From: Desulfocicer vacuolatum DSM 3385
GTDB lineage: Bacteria; Desulfobacterota; Desulfobacteria; Desulfobacterales; SURF-7
Length of the DNA: 19,290 nt
Direction: 5' to 3'
NCBI GenBank assembly: GCA_945870015.1
Contig: CAMBQS010000019.1
Span: 1 to 19,290, forward strand
Part shown: positions 8,004-15,463 of the stretch, one piece after another
Layout: each line of letters opens with the position of its first letter
Numbering within the stretch: the first letter of the stretch is position 1
The notes under the pieces: model-generated
The model's input: the letters and a program-made list of their open reading frames with translations, nothing else
Database searches by the model: none
Told to the model about the DNA's origin: nothing
Made by a program: the position numbers and the translations under genes

Positions 8004-8408
8004 TCATTTTTCTTTTGAAAGTTCTTTCTCAACAATGTTTTTAATAACCTCATCCGGAAAATTTGTATGAATTCCGGGGCATGAACCAGCCATGATCTCC
8101 CAATTTGCAATATCCGTCAGGACTGACTTGATAAAGGGCCATTCACGACACATTCTGGGTTTGACCGGATGAATGGTGCAGATTTTATCCCAGAAGAAGC
8201 AATATCCCTGTTGGTTTTGTTTGATGACTGGTTTTTTCCCTGATATCTCGCAATACTCTTTGATAAACGTATCCGGGTTGGTGTGTGTATACGCTGCTAT
8301 CGCCTTGACATCGTTTTGCGTTAGAAAGGTTCCACCGTATCCTTTGCAGCACTCGCCACATTTTTTGCACTGGAATACGGTTGAGGCTTGAATGGTGTCA
8401 TATTTCAT
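8004..8408 (-). CDS. YkgJ-family cysteine cluster (Fe-S/zinc-type) protein
   Basis: 134 residues with the CxxCxxCC signature of the YkgJ/UPF0153 family: FQCKKCGECCKGYGG (C14, C17, C20, C21). Further conserved parts are QQGYCFFW (C70), CTIHPVKPRMCREWPF (C77 and C87, the family's C.IHp.RP..CR..P) and C110. The eight cysteines suggest that it binds metal or an Fe-S cluster; the biochemical role of the family is not settled. The ATG (8406-8408) lies inside the end of recR, with GGAGT six bases upstream and an 11-bp overlap, so it is translated from the dnaX-ebfC-recR message. It may therefore be linked to nucleic-acid work, but that is inference from position only. Confidence 0.9.
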   Translation of the reverse strand: MKYDTIQASTVFQCKKCGECCKGYGGTFLTQNDVKAIAAYTHTNPDTFIKEYCEISGKKPVIKQNQQGYCFFWDKICTIHPVKPRMCREWPFIKSVLTDIANWEIMAGSCPGIHTNFPDEVIKNIVEKELSKEK

Positions 8409-8997
8409 ATCGGGACTCCATCGCTCTTTTTAAGGTAACCTGATCCACATATTTTAAATCTCCCCCAACTGGGACACCGGAAGCGATTCGTGAAATTTTG
8501 ACAGGATATTTTTCAAGCAGGTTGATCAGATAAGAAGCCGTCGATTCCCCTTCAACATTGGTACTGGTAGCAATAACAATCTCTTTGATTTCCCCTTTTT
8601 TCACTTTTGAAATCAATTCCTTAATCCGTATATCATCCGGTCCGATTCCATCCATCGGAGAAAGCACGCCCTGAAGGATATGGTAGAGACCCGAATATGC
8701 GCCGGACTTTTCAATCGCGGCCATATCGGTTGGCTGTTCAACAACGCACAACAGTTCCTGTATCCTGGATGGATCACTACAGATACGGCACACCTCTTTA
8801 TCGCTCATGGAAAAGCATCGTCTGCAGAGCATACTTTTTTCCTTTAGCTCCAGGATACTGTGAGCCAGTTGTTTTGCTTCAGAGGATGATGCTCTCAGAA
8901 GATGCATGGTAAGACGTTCCGCAGTTTTTTCACCAATCCCCGGAAGCCTGGAAAAGTTTCGGATCAGATTGATGATTGATTTAGGGTAGTGGTTCAT
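8398..8997 (-). CDS. recR: Recombination mediator protein RecR
   Basis: 199 residues, the standard length. RecR works with RecO (and RecF) to load RecA on SSB-coated single-stranded DNA. The N-terminal helix-hairpin-helix is LIRNFSRLPGIGEKTAERL, the C4 zinc finger is C58, C61, C70, C73 (LCRRC...CRIC), and the Toprim domain begins at ELLCVVEQPTDMAAIE with GLYHILQGVLSPMDGIGP and the TSTNVEGESTA block. The Walker-like end ASGVPVGGDLKYVDQVTL is present. ATG has GGAG five bases upstream. It follows ebfC by 37 bp, the classical dnaX-ybaB-recR order. Confidence 0.97.
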   Translation of the reverse strand: MNHYPKSIINLIRNFSRLPGIGEKTAERLTMHLLRASSSEAKQLAHSILELKEKSMLCRRCFSMSDKEVCRICSDPSRIQELLCVVEQPTDMAAIEKSGAYSGLYHILQGVLSPMDGIGPDDIRIKELISKVKKGEIKEIVIATSTNVEGESTASYLINLLEKYPVKISRIASGVPVGGDLKYVDQVTLKRAMESRYEI

Positions 8998-9034
8998 TAT
9001 ACTCCGTCCACGTCAAAAAGCCGGGCCCCTTGCA

Positions 9035-9352
9035 TCACATCAAACCGGGAATGTTTAACCCGCCTGTCAGCTTTCCCATTTCAGATGACACCATCTCCTG
9101 GGATTTGGCAAGTGCATCATTTACCGCTGCAATAATAAGATCCTGAAGCATATCAACATCTTCAGGATCTACAACTTCTTTTTCAATGGAGATCGATGTA
9201 ATCTGCTGTTTCCCATTGGCAACAACCTTTATCATACCCCCGCCGGAAGCGGCTTCTACGGTTTTTTCACTCAGTTCTTCCTGCATCTTCATCATTTTTG
9301 CTTGCAGTTTCTGGGCCTGCTTCATCATATTTCCCATGCCTTTCATCGACAT
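9035..9352 (-). CDS. ebfC: YbaB/EbfC family nucleoid-associated protein
   Basis: 105 residues. The N-terminal helix is rich in Met, Lys and Gln (MGNMMKQAQKLQAKMMKMQEEL), followed by the central strand region with the family's GGGMIKVVANG and the C-terminal helix with LIIAAVNDALAKSQE and the Gly-rich tail (KLTGGLNIPG). The family forms tweezer-like dimers that bind DNA and affects nucleoid structure and gene expression. The ATG at 9350-9352 has a strong AGGAGGGA directly in front, partly built from the end of dnaX; the dnaX stop is only 6 bp away. It is the middle gene of the dnaX-ebfC-recR-ykgJ group. Confidence 0.96.
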   Translation of the reverse strand: MSMKGMGNMMKQAQKLQAKMMKMQEELSEKTVEAASGGGMIKVVANGKQQITSISIEKEVVDPEDVDMLQDLIIAAVNDALAKSQEMVSSEMGKLTGGLNIPGLM

Positions 9353-9358
9353 TCCCTC

Positions 9359-11032
9359 CTATAATACTTTGACATCAATAACATTTCCGTTAAAAATTTC
9401 GATAGCATTCGAGATCAGCGGATGTCGAATGGCTTCGTCCTGTTTTCGATTTTCCTGGGTGCTTTTTTCTTTTGGGTCATTGTCTGTGTCTAATTTCATA
9501 TCCAGTACAAGGCCCATCTCTTTCTTAAAAAAGTCACAGCAGATCTCAGTCAGAGCAGCCTTCTTTGTGTTGATCCGGTTAAGATTGAACTGGTTTTCTT
9601 TGATGGAAAGAAAAATTTTGTCTTCGGTGAGTTGTGTTATGACACTTCTTGACAGCGGCGAGGCCATTGATGGAATTTTTTTGCAAATGGCTGTACGTAG
9701 TTCTTCCCAAATCCGGTTCGGGTCCTTGGAAAGAGGAACGTCTGTAAGGGGTGTCCTTTTTGTTTCCGGCTGGGACAGGAGTATCTCCTCTTTTTTCCCG
9801 GGGCCGGGAGTGAGTTGCGGGCTATTGGATGTATCTTTCCCGGCGGACTCCTGAAAACAGTTGTTCTGCGGAACAGGGTTGTTCCCCCCCCATTCATTCC
9901 GCAGTTGGTCTAATTTCTGAATCAGGGTTTCGATAGAAAGGGCGGGTGGAATCTGAATCATTTTGATGACAGCGATTTCAAAAGCCACCTTGGGTTGAGA
10001 AGAGAATCGGATGACAGACTCCTCTCTGAGAAAAACATCCAGTATTTGACTTAAATGAATTTCCGAGGTTTGTTCAACCTGCTGCTTCATGATGGCAATT
10101 TCATGAACAGGCGTATTGACCAGATCGGTTTCCCGTTTCCCCATCCGAACCACCAGAAGGTTCCGGAAATGTTCAATCAGGTCGGAATATACTTTTTTCA
10201 GGTCTTTCCCTTGAATATAAATCGAATCCAGAAGCGAAAGAAAATTCGGAATGTCCTGGTTCAAAATTGCTTTGGACATATCAAAAATGTTTTTCCGGTT
10301 GGTAATCCCAAGCAGTTCGGGTACGGTTTCCGGATCAACTTTATTTTGGGTGCAGCCCAGAATCTGGTCAAGCAGACTTAAGGCATCCCGCATGCAACCA
10401 CCGGCCTCTCTTGCGATCAGGCTCAAACTTTCTTCCTGGATGGCTATTTCTTCTTTTTCACAAAGGTTTGCCATATGTTTGATGATTGTTTCAAGTCGGA
10501 TTCGCTTCAGGTCATGCCGCTGACACCGGGAGAGGATCGTTACCGGTATTTTGTGGGGTTCCGTGGTTGCAAAGAGAAACATCACATGTGCCGGAGGCTC
10601 TTCGAGCGTTTTCAGCAGCGCATTAAAAGCGGCAATGCTCAGCATATGGACTTCATCAATAATGTAGATTTTGTAAGGGCTATGCTGGGGCATATATTTG
10701 ATATTTTCGCGCAGCTCCCTGATCTGGTCCACGCTATTATTGGATGCCCCGTCAATTTCAAACACATCTGCTGCGTTTCCGGAGGTGATTTCTCTGCATG
10801 ATTTGCACTGGTTGCAAGGTGTCGAAGATGTCCGTTCCATGCAATTCATGGCTTTTGCCAGAATACGGGCAACCGTAGTTTTTCCGGTCCCCCGGGGTCC
10901 GGAAAAAAGAATGGCATGAGCGACTCTGTTGGCGGATATTGCATTAATAAGCGTTCGGGTGACATGTTCCTGGCCGATGACCTGCTCAAATGTCAGTGGC
11001 CGATATTTCCGAGCTAAAACAAGATATGACAT
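9359..11032 (-). CDS. dnaX: DNA polymerase III subunit gamma/tau
   Basis: 557-residue clamp-loader ATPase. It has the start MSYLVLARKYRPLTFEQVIGQ (residues 1-20 are diagnostic), Walker A GPRGTGKT (45-52), four zinc ligands C64, C73, C76 and C79, Walker B IIDEVHML (124-131), sensor-1 FATTEPHKIP and the arginine-finger SRC motif (168-170). Residues 180-360 form the AAA+ lid and the collar. The tail from about 370 is proline/Lys-rich at first (QLTPGPGKKEEI) and ends in a conserved tau-like C-terminal part that contacts the polymerase. The ATG at 11030-11032 has AAAGG about 7 bases upstream. Length matches a tau form; I saw no canonical frameshift heptamer in frame to make gamma. First gene of the dnaX-ebfC-recR-ykgJ operon. 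Confidence 0.97.
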   Translation of the reverse strand: MSYLVLARKYRPLTFEQVIGQEHVTRTLINAISANRVAHAILFSGPRGTGKTTVARILAKAMNCMERTSSTPCNQCKSCREITSGNAADVFEIDGASNNSVDQIRELRENIKYMPQHSPYKIYIIDEVHMLSIAAFNALLKTLEEPPAHVMFLFATTEPHKIPVTILSRCQRHDLKRIRLETIIKHMANLCEKEEIAIQEESLSLIAREAGGCMRDALSLLDQILGCTQNKVDPETVPELLGITNRKNIFDMSKAILNQDIPNFLSLLDSIYIQGKDLKKVYSDLIEHFRNLLVVRMGKRETDLVNTPVHEIAIMKQQVEQTSEIHLSQILDVFLREESVIRFSSQPKVAFEIAVIKMIQIPPALSIETLIQKLDQLRNEWGGNNPVPQNNCFQESAGKDTSNSPQLTPGPGKKEEILLSQPETKRTPLTDVPLSKDPNRIWEELRTAICKKIPSMASPLSRSVITQLTEDKIFLSIKENQFNLNRINTKKAALTEICCDFFKKEMGLVLDMKLDTDNDPKEKSTQENRKQDEAIRHPLISNAIEIFNGNVIDVKVL

Positions 11033-11146
11033 GAATCAAACCTTTTTTCTGTCTTTTTGTCAGCCGGAAACACCTTCTTCAGTAGAGTGGGGAAGCAAAG
11101 ACGCGTTTGTATTAAATGTACCCGGATTGCCTGGTATTGAAAAAAA

Positions 11147-11237
11147 TGGCGGAGAGAGAGGGATTCGAACCCTCGGTACCAGTTACGGCACACACGATTT
11201 CCAGTCGTGCACCTTCAGCCAACTCGGCCATCTCTCC
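11147..11237 (-). tRNA. tRNA-Ser (anticodon GGA), CCA encoded
   Basis: On the minus strand a class II tRNA folds from GGAGAGA (11237-11231) to TCTCTCC (11157-11151), with G73 at 11150 and an encoded CCA (11149-11147). The anticodon stem CACGA/TCGTG holds the loop CTGGAAA, so the anticodon is GGA and the codons read are UCC/UCU. The T arm is GAGGG TTCGAAT CCCTC. A long variable arm between them is typical of serine tRNAs. A run of six T after CCA could act as a terminator. The gene lies 115 bp upstream of dnaX in the same direction. Confidence 0.95.
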
Positions 11238-11383
11238 GGAAAAACTATTTGCGTGAATTCACAAACGGCATCCCTTATCCCTCTTTCTGTTCCAAAAATC
11301 AAGTTATTTTTGGGCGAGAAACGGGTTTCCAGCACTGGAAAAAACCTTACATGATTTCATGATTTTTGAAAAGACTCGTTTTT

Positions 11384-11400
11384 AACGGTTTTCCGTTTTT
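11384..11400 (+). terminator. Weak hairpin with T-run
   Basis: AACGG (11384-11388), loop TTTT, CCGTT (11393-11397), then three more T. This looks like a small terminator for plus-strand transcription, but there is no plus-strand gene before it. The region 11238-11498 holds no gene otherwise; it also has a stem-loop CCAAAAAT...ATTTTTGG (11292-11313) and a near-perfect dyad TTTCCAG-CA-CTGGAAA (11326-11341). No role is assigned to any of them. Confidence 0.25.
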
Positions 11401-11498
11401 ATAGAGCTGTTTTATATTTTTTATTTTGTCATTTCTCAATAACGCTTTGAAGACCGGAACACTATCCGTGAATCGAATTGTGCGGATATGCTTGATAA

Positions 11499-12308
11499 CT
11501 ATGGCTCTACCATGTTGAACTCGTCCAAATTGTATTTTTTGAAAATTTTTTGATAGGTTCCATCCCCTTGAATTTTTTCCAACCCGGCATTGAACAAATG
11601 GACAATTTCCGGAGTCGTTGCTTGTTTGCTAAACATTACATGTAAATAATTTTCTTCGATAACCAATAAAGGTTCAACCTTTTCAAATATTCCGGATATT
11701 CTTCCATCGGTTGACATTCTTGAATATTCCTGAATAAATCCGTCAAAACGTTTTGCCAACAGCTTCTTGTGATTTTGTTCATCAGTTGTTACCGCTTCAA
11801 CATGCCGCGAGAATTCAGGATTTTTCATCAGCCGATCGAATTCGTCTCCATAGAGCGAATTGCGCATTACGCCCAATCGAAAAGAACTACCAATAATATC
11901 AAGTAGATTTTTCAATGGATATTTTGAAGACTCCCCCTTCCTCACAAACAACACATAGGTTTCCTTGTAGTATGGGGCTGAGAAGTAGGCATATGCTTCG
12001 CGCTCAGGGGTTTTCATTGCAGATGCCCCGATATGTATTTTACCATCTTCAATCCATTTGAGGCTGCGAGCCCATGGAACTTTTTTATATTCAACTGTAT
12101 ATCCTGCGCTGCTGAAGATGTGCCTGATGATCTCGATATCGAGACCGGTCAGGATATTGTTATTGTCCTGATAGGTGAATGGCGCCCATGATTGCCATCC
12201 CATAATCAGTTTCATTTTTTCTGCCGCAGCACCCTGCTCTGGAAAACCGAGCAGGGTTATCATTGTGAAAGCAACAATCATGTTCAAAATTATCTGTGTC
12301 TTTTTCAT
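11499..12308 (-). CDS. Periplasmic solute-binding protein, SBP_bac_3 type (amino-acid-like)
   Basis: 269 residues with an N-terminal signal peptide: MKKTQ, a hydrophobic core (IILNMIVAFTMITLLGF), and a likely signal-peptidase-I cut after AAA at about residue 29. The mature part begins KLIMGWQSWAPFTYQ, followed by GLDIEIIRHIFSSAGYTVEYKKVPWARSL and a GKIHIGASAMKTPEREAYAYFS region. These are the hallmarks of the extracellular solute-binding family 3, whose members bind polar amino acids or related compounds. The terminal block GDGTYQKIFKKYNLDEF fits as well. ATG has AAGAGGA upstream. No permease or ATPase gene accompanies it, so the ligand and the partner are unknown. An orphan SBP may feed a distant ABC transporter or a sensor. 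Confidence 0.9.
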   Translation of the reverse strand: MKKTQIILNMIVAFTMITLLGFPEQGAAAEKMKLIMGWQSWAPFTYQDNNNILTGLDIEIIRHIFSSAGYTVEYKKVPWARSLKWIEDGKIHIGASAMKTPEREAYAYFSAPYYKETYVLFVRKGESSKYPLKNLLDIIGSSFRLGVMRNSLYGDEFDRLMKNPEFSRHVEAVTTDEQNHKKLLAKRFDGFIQEYSRMSTDGRISGIFEKVEPLLVIEENYLHVMFSKQATTPEIVHLFNAGLEKIQGDGTYQKIFKKYNLDEFNMVEP

Positions 12309-12418
12309 AATTATATCCTCTTTGAAAACGACATCGGGTTCTTGAAAATTTCAATGATTCTGTAAAAGCTAAAAAATTTCGTTCCGAATTTCTATTATTT
12401 TCTGACCCAAGCATCCGC

Positions 12419-12448
12419 TCATTCCATTTTGCAATCAAGATGGAATGA
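12419..12448. other. 9-bp inverted repeat between SBP and SMR genes
   Basis: TCATTCCAT (12419-12427) and ATGGAATGA (12440-12448) pair perfectly over a 12-base loop. It lies 22-51 bases downstream of the SMR gene stop on the minus strand. There is no T-run after it in either direction, so it is not a classical intrinsic terminator. It may act as an RNA-stabilising stem or a protein site. Confidence 0.45.
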
Positions 12449-12469
12449 TTCGCAGGGGCAGGCCTCTCA

Positions 12470-12802
12470 TCAATGGGGAACCGCATTGGAAAACACATTC
12501 AGGACAACAACGCCGGCGATTATGAGCAGCAAGCCAATCATTGCAGGTATGTCCAGAGACTGCCCGAGGAAGATCCACGCAACCAGAGCAATTATCGCAA
12601 TGCCGGCGCCGGACCAAATAGCATAAACCACTCCAACAGGAATCGTTCTGAGAGTAAGCGAGAGAAAATAAAAAGCGATTGAGTACCCGGCCAAAACAAT
12701 GAGCGATGGCCACAAGCGAGAGAAACCTTCAGACGCTTTAAGAGCCGAAGTTGCAACAACTTCACTGACGATGGCTATCGAAAGAAAAATCCATTGCTGC
12801 AT
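12470..12802 (-). CDS. Small multidrug resistance (SMR) transporter, EmrE/Qac type
   Basis: 110 residues with four membrane helices (about 4-21, 32-50, 57-80, 86-103), the normal size of SMR pumps. The drug/proton-binding glutamate is E14 (IVSEVVATSALKASEGFSRLW), and the pocket residues Y40, Y60 and W63 (GVVYAIWSGAGI) sit at the same numbers as in E. coli EmrE. The C terminus ends in VPH, like the STPH of EmrE. These features point to the Qac/EmrE branch (export of quaternary ammonium and lipophilic cations by H+ exchange in an antiparallel dimer) rather than the SugE/Gdx guanidinium branch. The start at 12800-12802 has AAGGAG upstream. It lies between the CGA tRNA-Ser gene and the solute-binding protein gene. 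Confidence 0.93.
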   Translation of the reverse strand: MQQWIFLSIAIVSEVVATSALKASEGFSRLWPSLIVLAGYSIAFYFLSLTLRTIPVGVVYAIWSGAGIAIIALVAWIFLGQSLDIPAMIGLLLIIAGVVVLNVFSNAVPH

Positions 12803-12861
12803 TTATGCAATCTCCTTATAGCGTTTCCTCGCCTTGTTGTTATTCCGGTGGGGACAGAGAG

Positions 12862-12950
12862 CGGAGAGGGTGGGATTCGAACCCACGATCCCGTTGTTAC
12901 AGGATACCGCTTTTCGAGAGCGGGGCCTTCAGCCGCTCGGCCACCTCTCC
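12862..12950 (-). tRNA. tRNA-Ser (anticodon CGA), no encoded CCA
   Basis: Minus-strand class II tRNA. The acceptor stem is GGAGAGG (12950-12944) with CCTCTCC (12869-12863), with G73 at 12862; the next bases are CTC, so CCA must be added by nucleotidyltransferase. The anticodon stem CCGCT/AGCGG encloses CTCGAAA, giving anticodon CGA for codon UCG. A long variable arm and the T arm GTGGG TTCGAAT CCCAC are present. Confidence 0.95.
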
Positions 12951-12983
12951 ATACATGTGGATCGTCATTGACTGACCGGAATT

Positions 12984-13012
12984 TGAATATCGCTTTTGCT
13001 TTATGCTGTCAA
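12984..13012 (-). promoter_or_regulatory. Possible promoter for tRNA-Ser(CGA)
   Basis: On the minus strand TTGACA (13012-13007) is followed after 17 bases by TATTCA (12989-12984), a weak -10. It would start RNA about 27-30 bases before the tRNA. TCATTGAC (12965-12972) and GTCAATGA (13008-13015) form an 8-bp inverted repeat that spans it. The -35 is perfect and the -10 poor, so this is only a candidate. Confidence 0.35.
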
Positions 13013-13139
13013 TGATCGAATTGAATGGATCTCATTGATTTTCTGCAAGAGCACAATTTCCTGTTTTCATGATAACATTATGAAAAAATAATACAGCCCA
13101 AGGAAAAAAATCATTCTTATAGCGGGTTTCTGAAAATAA

Positions 13140-13177
13140 TCTTGAACAATAGTTTTCTTTTTAGTATCAGTTCAAGA
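13140..13177 (+). promoter_or_regulatory. Candidate promoter with overlapping inverted repeat, upstream of the DUF1015 gene
   Basis: TTGAAC (13142-13147), 17 bases, then TATCAG (13165-13170) gives a sigma-70-like promoter 78 bases before the ATG. A perfect inverted repeat, TCTTGAAC (13140-13147) and GTTCAAGA (13170-13177), covers both hexamers, so one arm is the -35 and the other begins at the last base of the -10. This arrangement could be an operator, or chance in A/T-rich DNA. The rest of 12951-13247 has no gene. Confidence 0.4.
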
Positions 13178-13247
13178 CTTGATGGCCGGGTCGGAATTAA
13201 TATTTTTTTTGGGGCAGGGGAACCAATATTTTGTAAGGGAAAAAAAC

Positions 13248-14576
13248 ATGGCAACAGTCTTACCATTCAACGGGATTCTCTATAATCAGAAAAAAATCGG
13301 AGATTTGTCAGCGGTTGTAACACCTCCCTATGATGTGATTTCTCCTGAAGAGCAGATACGGTTTTATGAAAGACACCCAAATAATGTGATCCGGTTGGAT
13401 CTTGGGAAAAAAACGACGGACGATCATGAAAAGGATAACGTGAATACCAGGGCAGCCGGTTATTTTTATGATTGGATTTCCCAAGGGGTACTTGTTCAGG
13501 ATACCGAGCCTTCCTTATATTTGACAACCTTGGATTTCCAGTTGAGCGGCCGGATGATGATCCGGTATGGGATGATTGCCCTCGTTGGACTGGAGCCGTT
13601 TGAGAAGAGAATCGTGCTTCCTCATGAAAAGACCTTCAGCAAGGTGAAGTCGGAACGATTGGATCTGATGAAAGCCTGCCATGCCAATTTCAGCCAGATT
13701 TTTTCGTTGTATTCAGATCGGGAGGGAATTCTGGACCTGTTGAAAGAGGCAGCCCTTCAGTCAAAACCGGTTTTTGATATCCTGGATGACAGACAAGACC
13801 GTCATCGGATGTGGCGGATAACGAACCCGGCGGTTCAGGCAAAGGTTACAGGACTCATGAAGGACAAACGGCTTTTTATTGCCGATGGACATCACCGGTA
13901 TGAGACGGCCTTGAATTATCGAACATGGCGTTCTGAAAATGATCCGGAGTTTACCGCCCATCATCCTGCCAATTTTGTAATGATGTATCTGTGCAGCATG
14001 GAAGATCCGGGTCTTATTGTGTTGCCCGCTCACCGGATGTTGATTGACGTGGAGGTTGAGAAAATTAAAACCCTGCCGGACAGACTGGCCCAGTACTTTG
14101 AGATCACAAGAATTCCGTTTGCGGATAATCAAAAGAAAAAGGCGTTGGATTCCCTGTTGGCCATGCTGGAAAAGCATGAATCCAAAAATGCAATCGGCAC
14201 ATATAGTAAAGGATCAGATGCCTTTTTGCATATGGTGCTGAAGAAAGGCGTCATGGAAGCGACATTTGGTAATCAGCTCCCTGAGTCGTTAAGGCAGTTG
14301 GATGTTACGGTTCTTACGAGGCTGATTTTAATGGAAATTTTAGGGTTTAACGGGAGTCACCTGGATAATGAAAAGTTGATAACCTATTCCAGCAATGTGG
14401 AGAAAACTATTGAGTCCGTTGCCAAAGGTGAGAGTGATGTGTGTTTTATTTTAAATCCCACCCGGATCGAGCAGGTCAAGAGGATTGCAGAAGAGGGGCA
14501 GATCATGCCCAGGAAAACCACCTATTTTTTTCCCAAGGCCTTAACCGGTCAGGTTTTTAACCGGCTAAATCCGTAA
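13248..14576 (+). CDS. DUF1015 family protein
   Basis: 442 residues, the typical length of the DUF1015 (COG4198) family. It begins MATVLPFNGILYNQKKIGDLSAVVTPPYDVIS, a hallmark start, and has IRLDLGK, VLPHEKTFSKVKSERLDLMKA and the central FIADGHHRYETAL motif (D213-H216). The last part contains LTRLILMEILG and the final FFPKALTGQVFNRL. The function of the family is not firmly known; it is cytoplasmic, with no signal peptide or membrane helix. In some Clostridia it sits beside serine biosynthesis genes, which is weak context and is not repeated here. The ATG at 13248 has AAGGGA upstream with the right spacing; the frame is open further upstream but without a site. Neighbours are a tRNA upstream and a convergent trmN6-like gene downstream. 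Confidence 0.93.
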   Translation: MATVLPFNGILYNQKKIGDLSAVVTPPYDVISPEEQIRFYERHPNNVIRLDLGKKTTDDHEKDNVNTRAAGYFYDWISQGVLVQDTEPSLYLTTLDFQLSGRMMIRYGMIALVGLEPFEKRIVLPHEKTFSKVKSERLDLMKACHANFSQIFSLYSDREGILDLLKEAALQSKPVFDILDDRQDRHRMWRITNPAVQAKVTGLMKDKRLFIADGHHRYETALNYRTWRSENDPEFTAHHPANFVMMYLCSMEDPGLIVLPAHRMLIDVEVEKIKTLPDRLAQYFEITRIPFADNQKKKALDSLLAMLEKHESKNAIGTYSKGSDAFLHMVLKKGVMEATFGNQLPESLRQLDVTVLTRLILMEILGFNGSHLDNEKLITYSSNVEKTIESVAKGESDVCFILNPTRIEQVKRIAEEGQIMPRKTTYFFPKALTGQVFNRLNP

Positions 14577-14702
14577 ATCCGGATTCCCGGTACAGAGCCT
14601 CCTGTTTCTATGGCATAATTTTTTGGGTCTCAAAGAACAGACTGGCTGGTCTGAAAAGTGTTGGATATCAATCTGTTCAACAGCGTTCCAGCGGATGGCA
14701 GA

Positions 14703-15425
14703 TCAGGGCAGAAACATTTTTTCAACCTCGTCGGTATAATTTTCCGGATTTTTATAAATGATCAGCGGGGTTGAAATTTTTACTCCGGAACCACCGCCTT
14801 TTTTTCCTTCGACAAGAACCAGTTTGGCCTCTGCCCCCTGTGTGGAATGAATGGTCCGGATTCTTTTGGGTTCAATACCGGATTCTCTCATTCCTGAGAG
14901 AAGATCAATCATTCGGTTTGATGGATAGATAATAAAAAATTTACCAGCGGTTCGAAGGATTTTTCCTGATACGGAGAGTATCTCCTCCAGTTTGATTTTG
15001 ACTTCGTGACGAGCTACAGCTCTTTGGGAGTTCGGATTGATCCTTCCGGAGTCTGCTTTCCGGTAAGGAGGGTTGCTGATCACAATATCCACAGGACCGG
15101 ATACCATATCGGTGGTTAAGGTTTTTATATCTGAACAAAGAATTTGAATCCGTTTGTCCAGTCCATTTTCAATGACATTTTCCCTTGCAAGGTCAGCTAA
15201 GGTTTTCTGAATCTCAACGCCCCAGAATCGGGTATCCGGGGTTCGGTAAGCCAGTATCAAAGGAAGGATGCCGCATCCTGTGCCCAGGTCAACGATTGTA
15301 TTGCGGGGTTTGATTTCTGAAAAGCCGGCAAGAAGCACCGCATCAATGGAAAATCGATATCCATGCCGGTCTTGCTTCACCAGAATCTGTCCGTTGAAGA
15401 ATGTGTCTGGAACAAATTGATTCAT
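14703..15425 (-). CDS. tRNA1(Val) A37 N6-methyltransferase-like protein (TrmN6/YfiC family)
   Basis: 240 residues with a Rossmann-type SAM methyltransferase fold. The opening FNGQILVKQDRHGYRFSIDAVLLAGF is typical of the YfiC/TrmN6 family. SAM binding is at VDLGTGCGILPLILA (45-59), the acidic residue after beta-2 is E71 (WGVEIQ), and the catalytic N6-adenine motif is NPPY (118-121) in DIVISNPPY. The family modifies A37 of tRNA1(Val) in E. coli; here the substrate is inferred, and another adenine in RNA is possible. It follows the DUF721/DciA-like gene on the minus strand by 38 bp. There is no strong ribosome binding site before the ATG, so translation may be weak or coupled to the upstream gene. 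Confidence 0.87.
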   Translation of the reverse strand: MNQFVPDTFFNGQILVKQDRHGYRFSIDAVLLAGFSEIKPRNTIVDLGTGCGILPLILAYRTPDTRFWGVEIQKTLADLARENVIENGLDKRIQILCSDIKTLTTDMVSGPVDIVISNPPYRKADSGRINPNSQRAVARHEVKIKLEEILSVSGKILRTAGKFFIIYPSNRMIDLLSGMRESGIEPKRIRTIHSTQGAEAKLVLVEGKKGGGSGVKISTPLIIYKNPENYTDEVEKMFLP

Positions 15426-15463
15426 AGGTATGGAAGGTCGACTGGCTTTTCCACCAGGATGGT

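Noticed and set aside
9780..9810. A-run in dnaX (GGG AAA AAA GAG) as a programmed frameshift site for a short gamma form
   Set aside because: The phase does not give the needed X-XXY-YYZ heptamer, and the -1 frame stays open for about 50 codons instead of stopping quickly. No strong stem-loop was evident after it.
9186..9854. Long open frame on the plus strand opposite ebfC and dnaX (222 codons)
   Set aside because: It is antisense to two well-recognised genes, has no ribosome site, and its product is a low-complexity Ser/Phe/Ile-rich string typical of a shadow frame.
12410..12860. SMR gene as an integron cassette with attC
   Set aside because: No GTTRRRY/RYYYAAC core pair was found at either side; the 9-bp inverted repeat has no attC features, and no integrase is near.
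14577..14702. Small dyad CAGAC/GTCTG between the convergent DUF1015 and trmN6-like genes as a terminator
   Set aside because: The stem is only 5 bp and no T-run follows on either strand.
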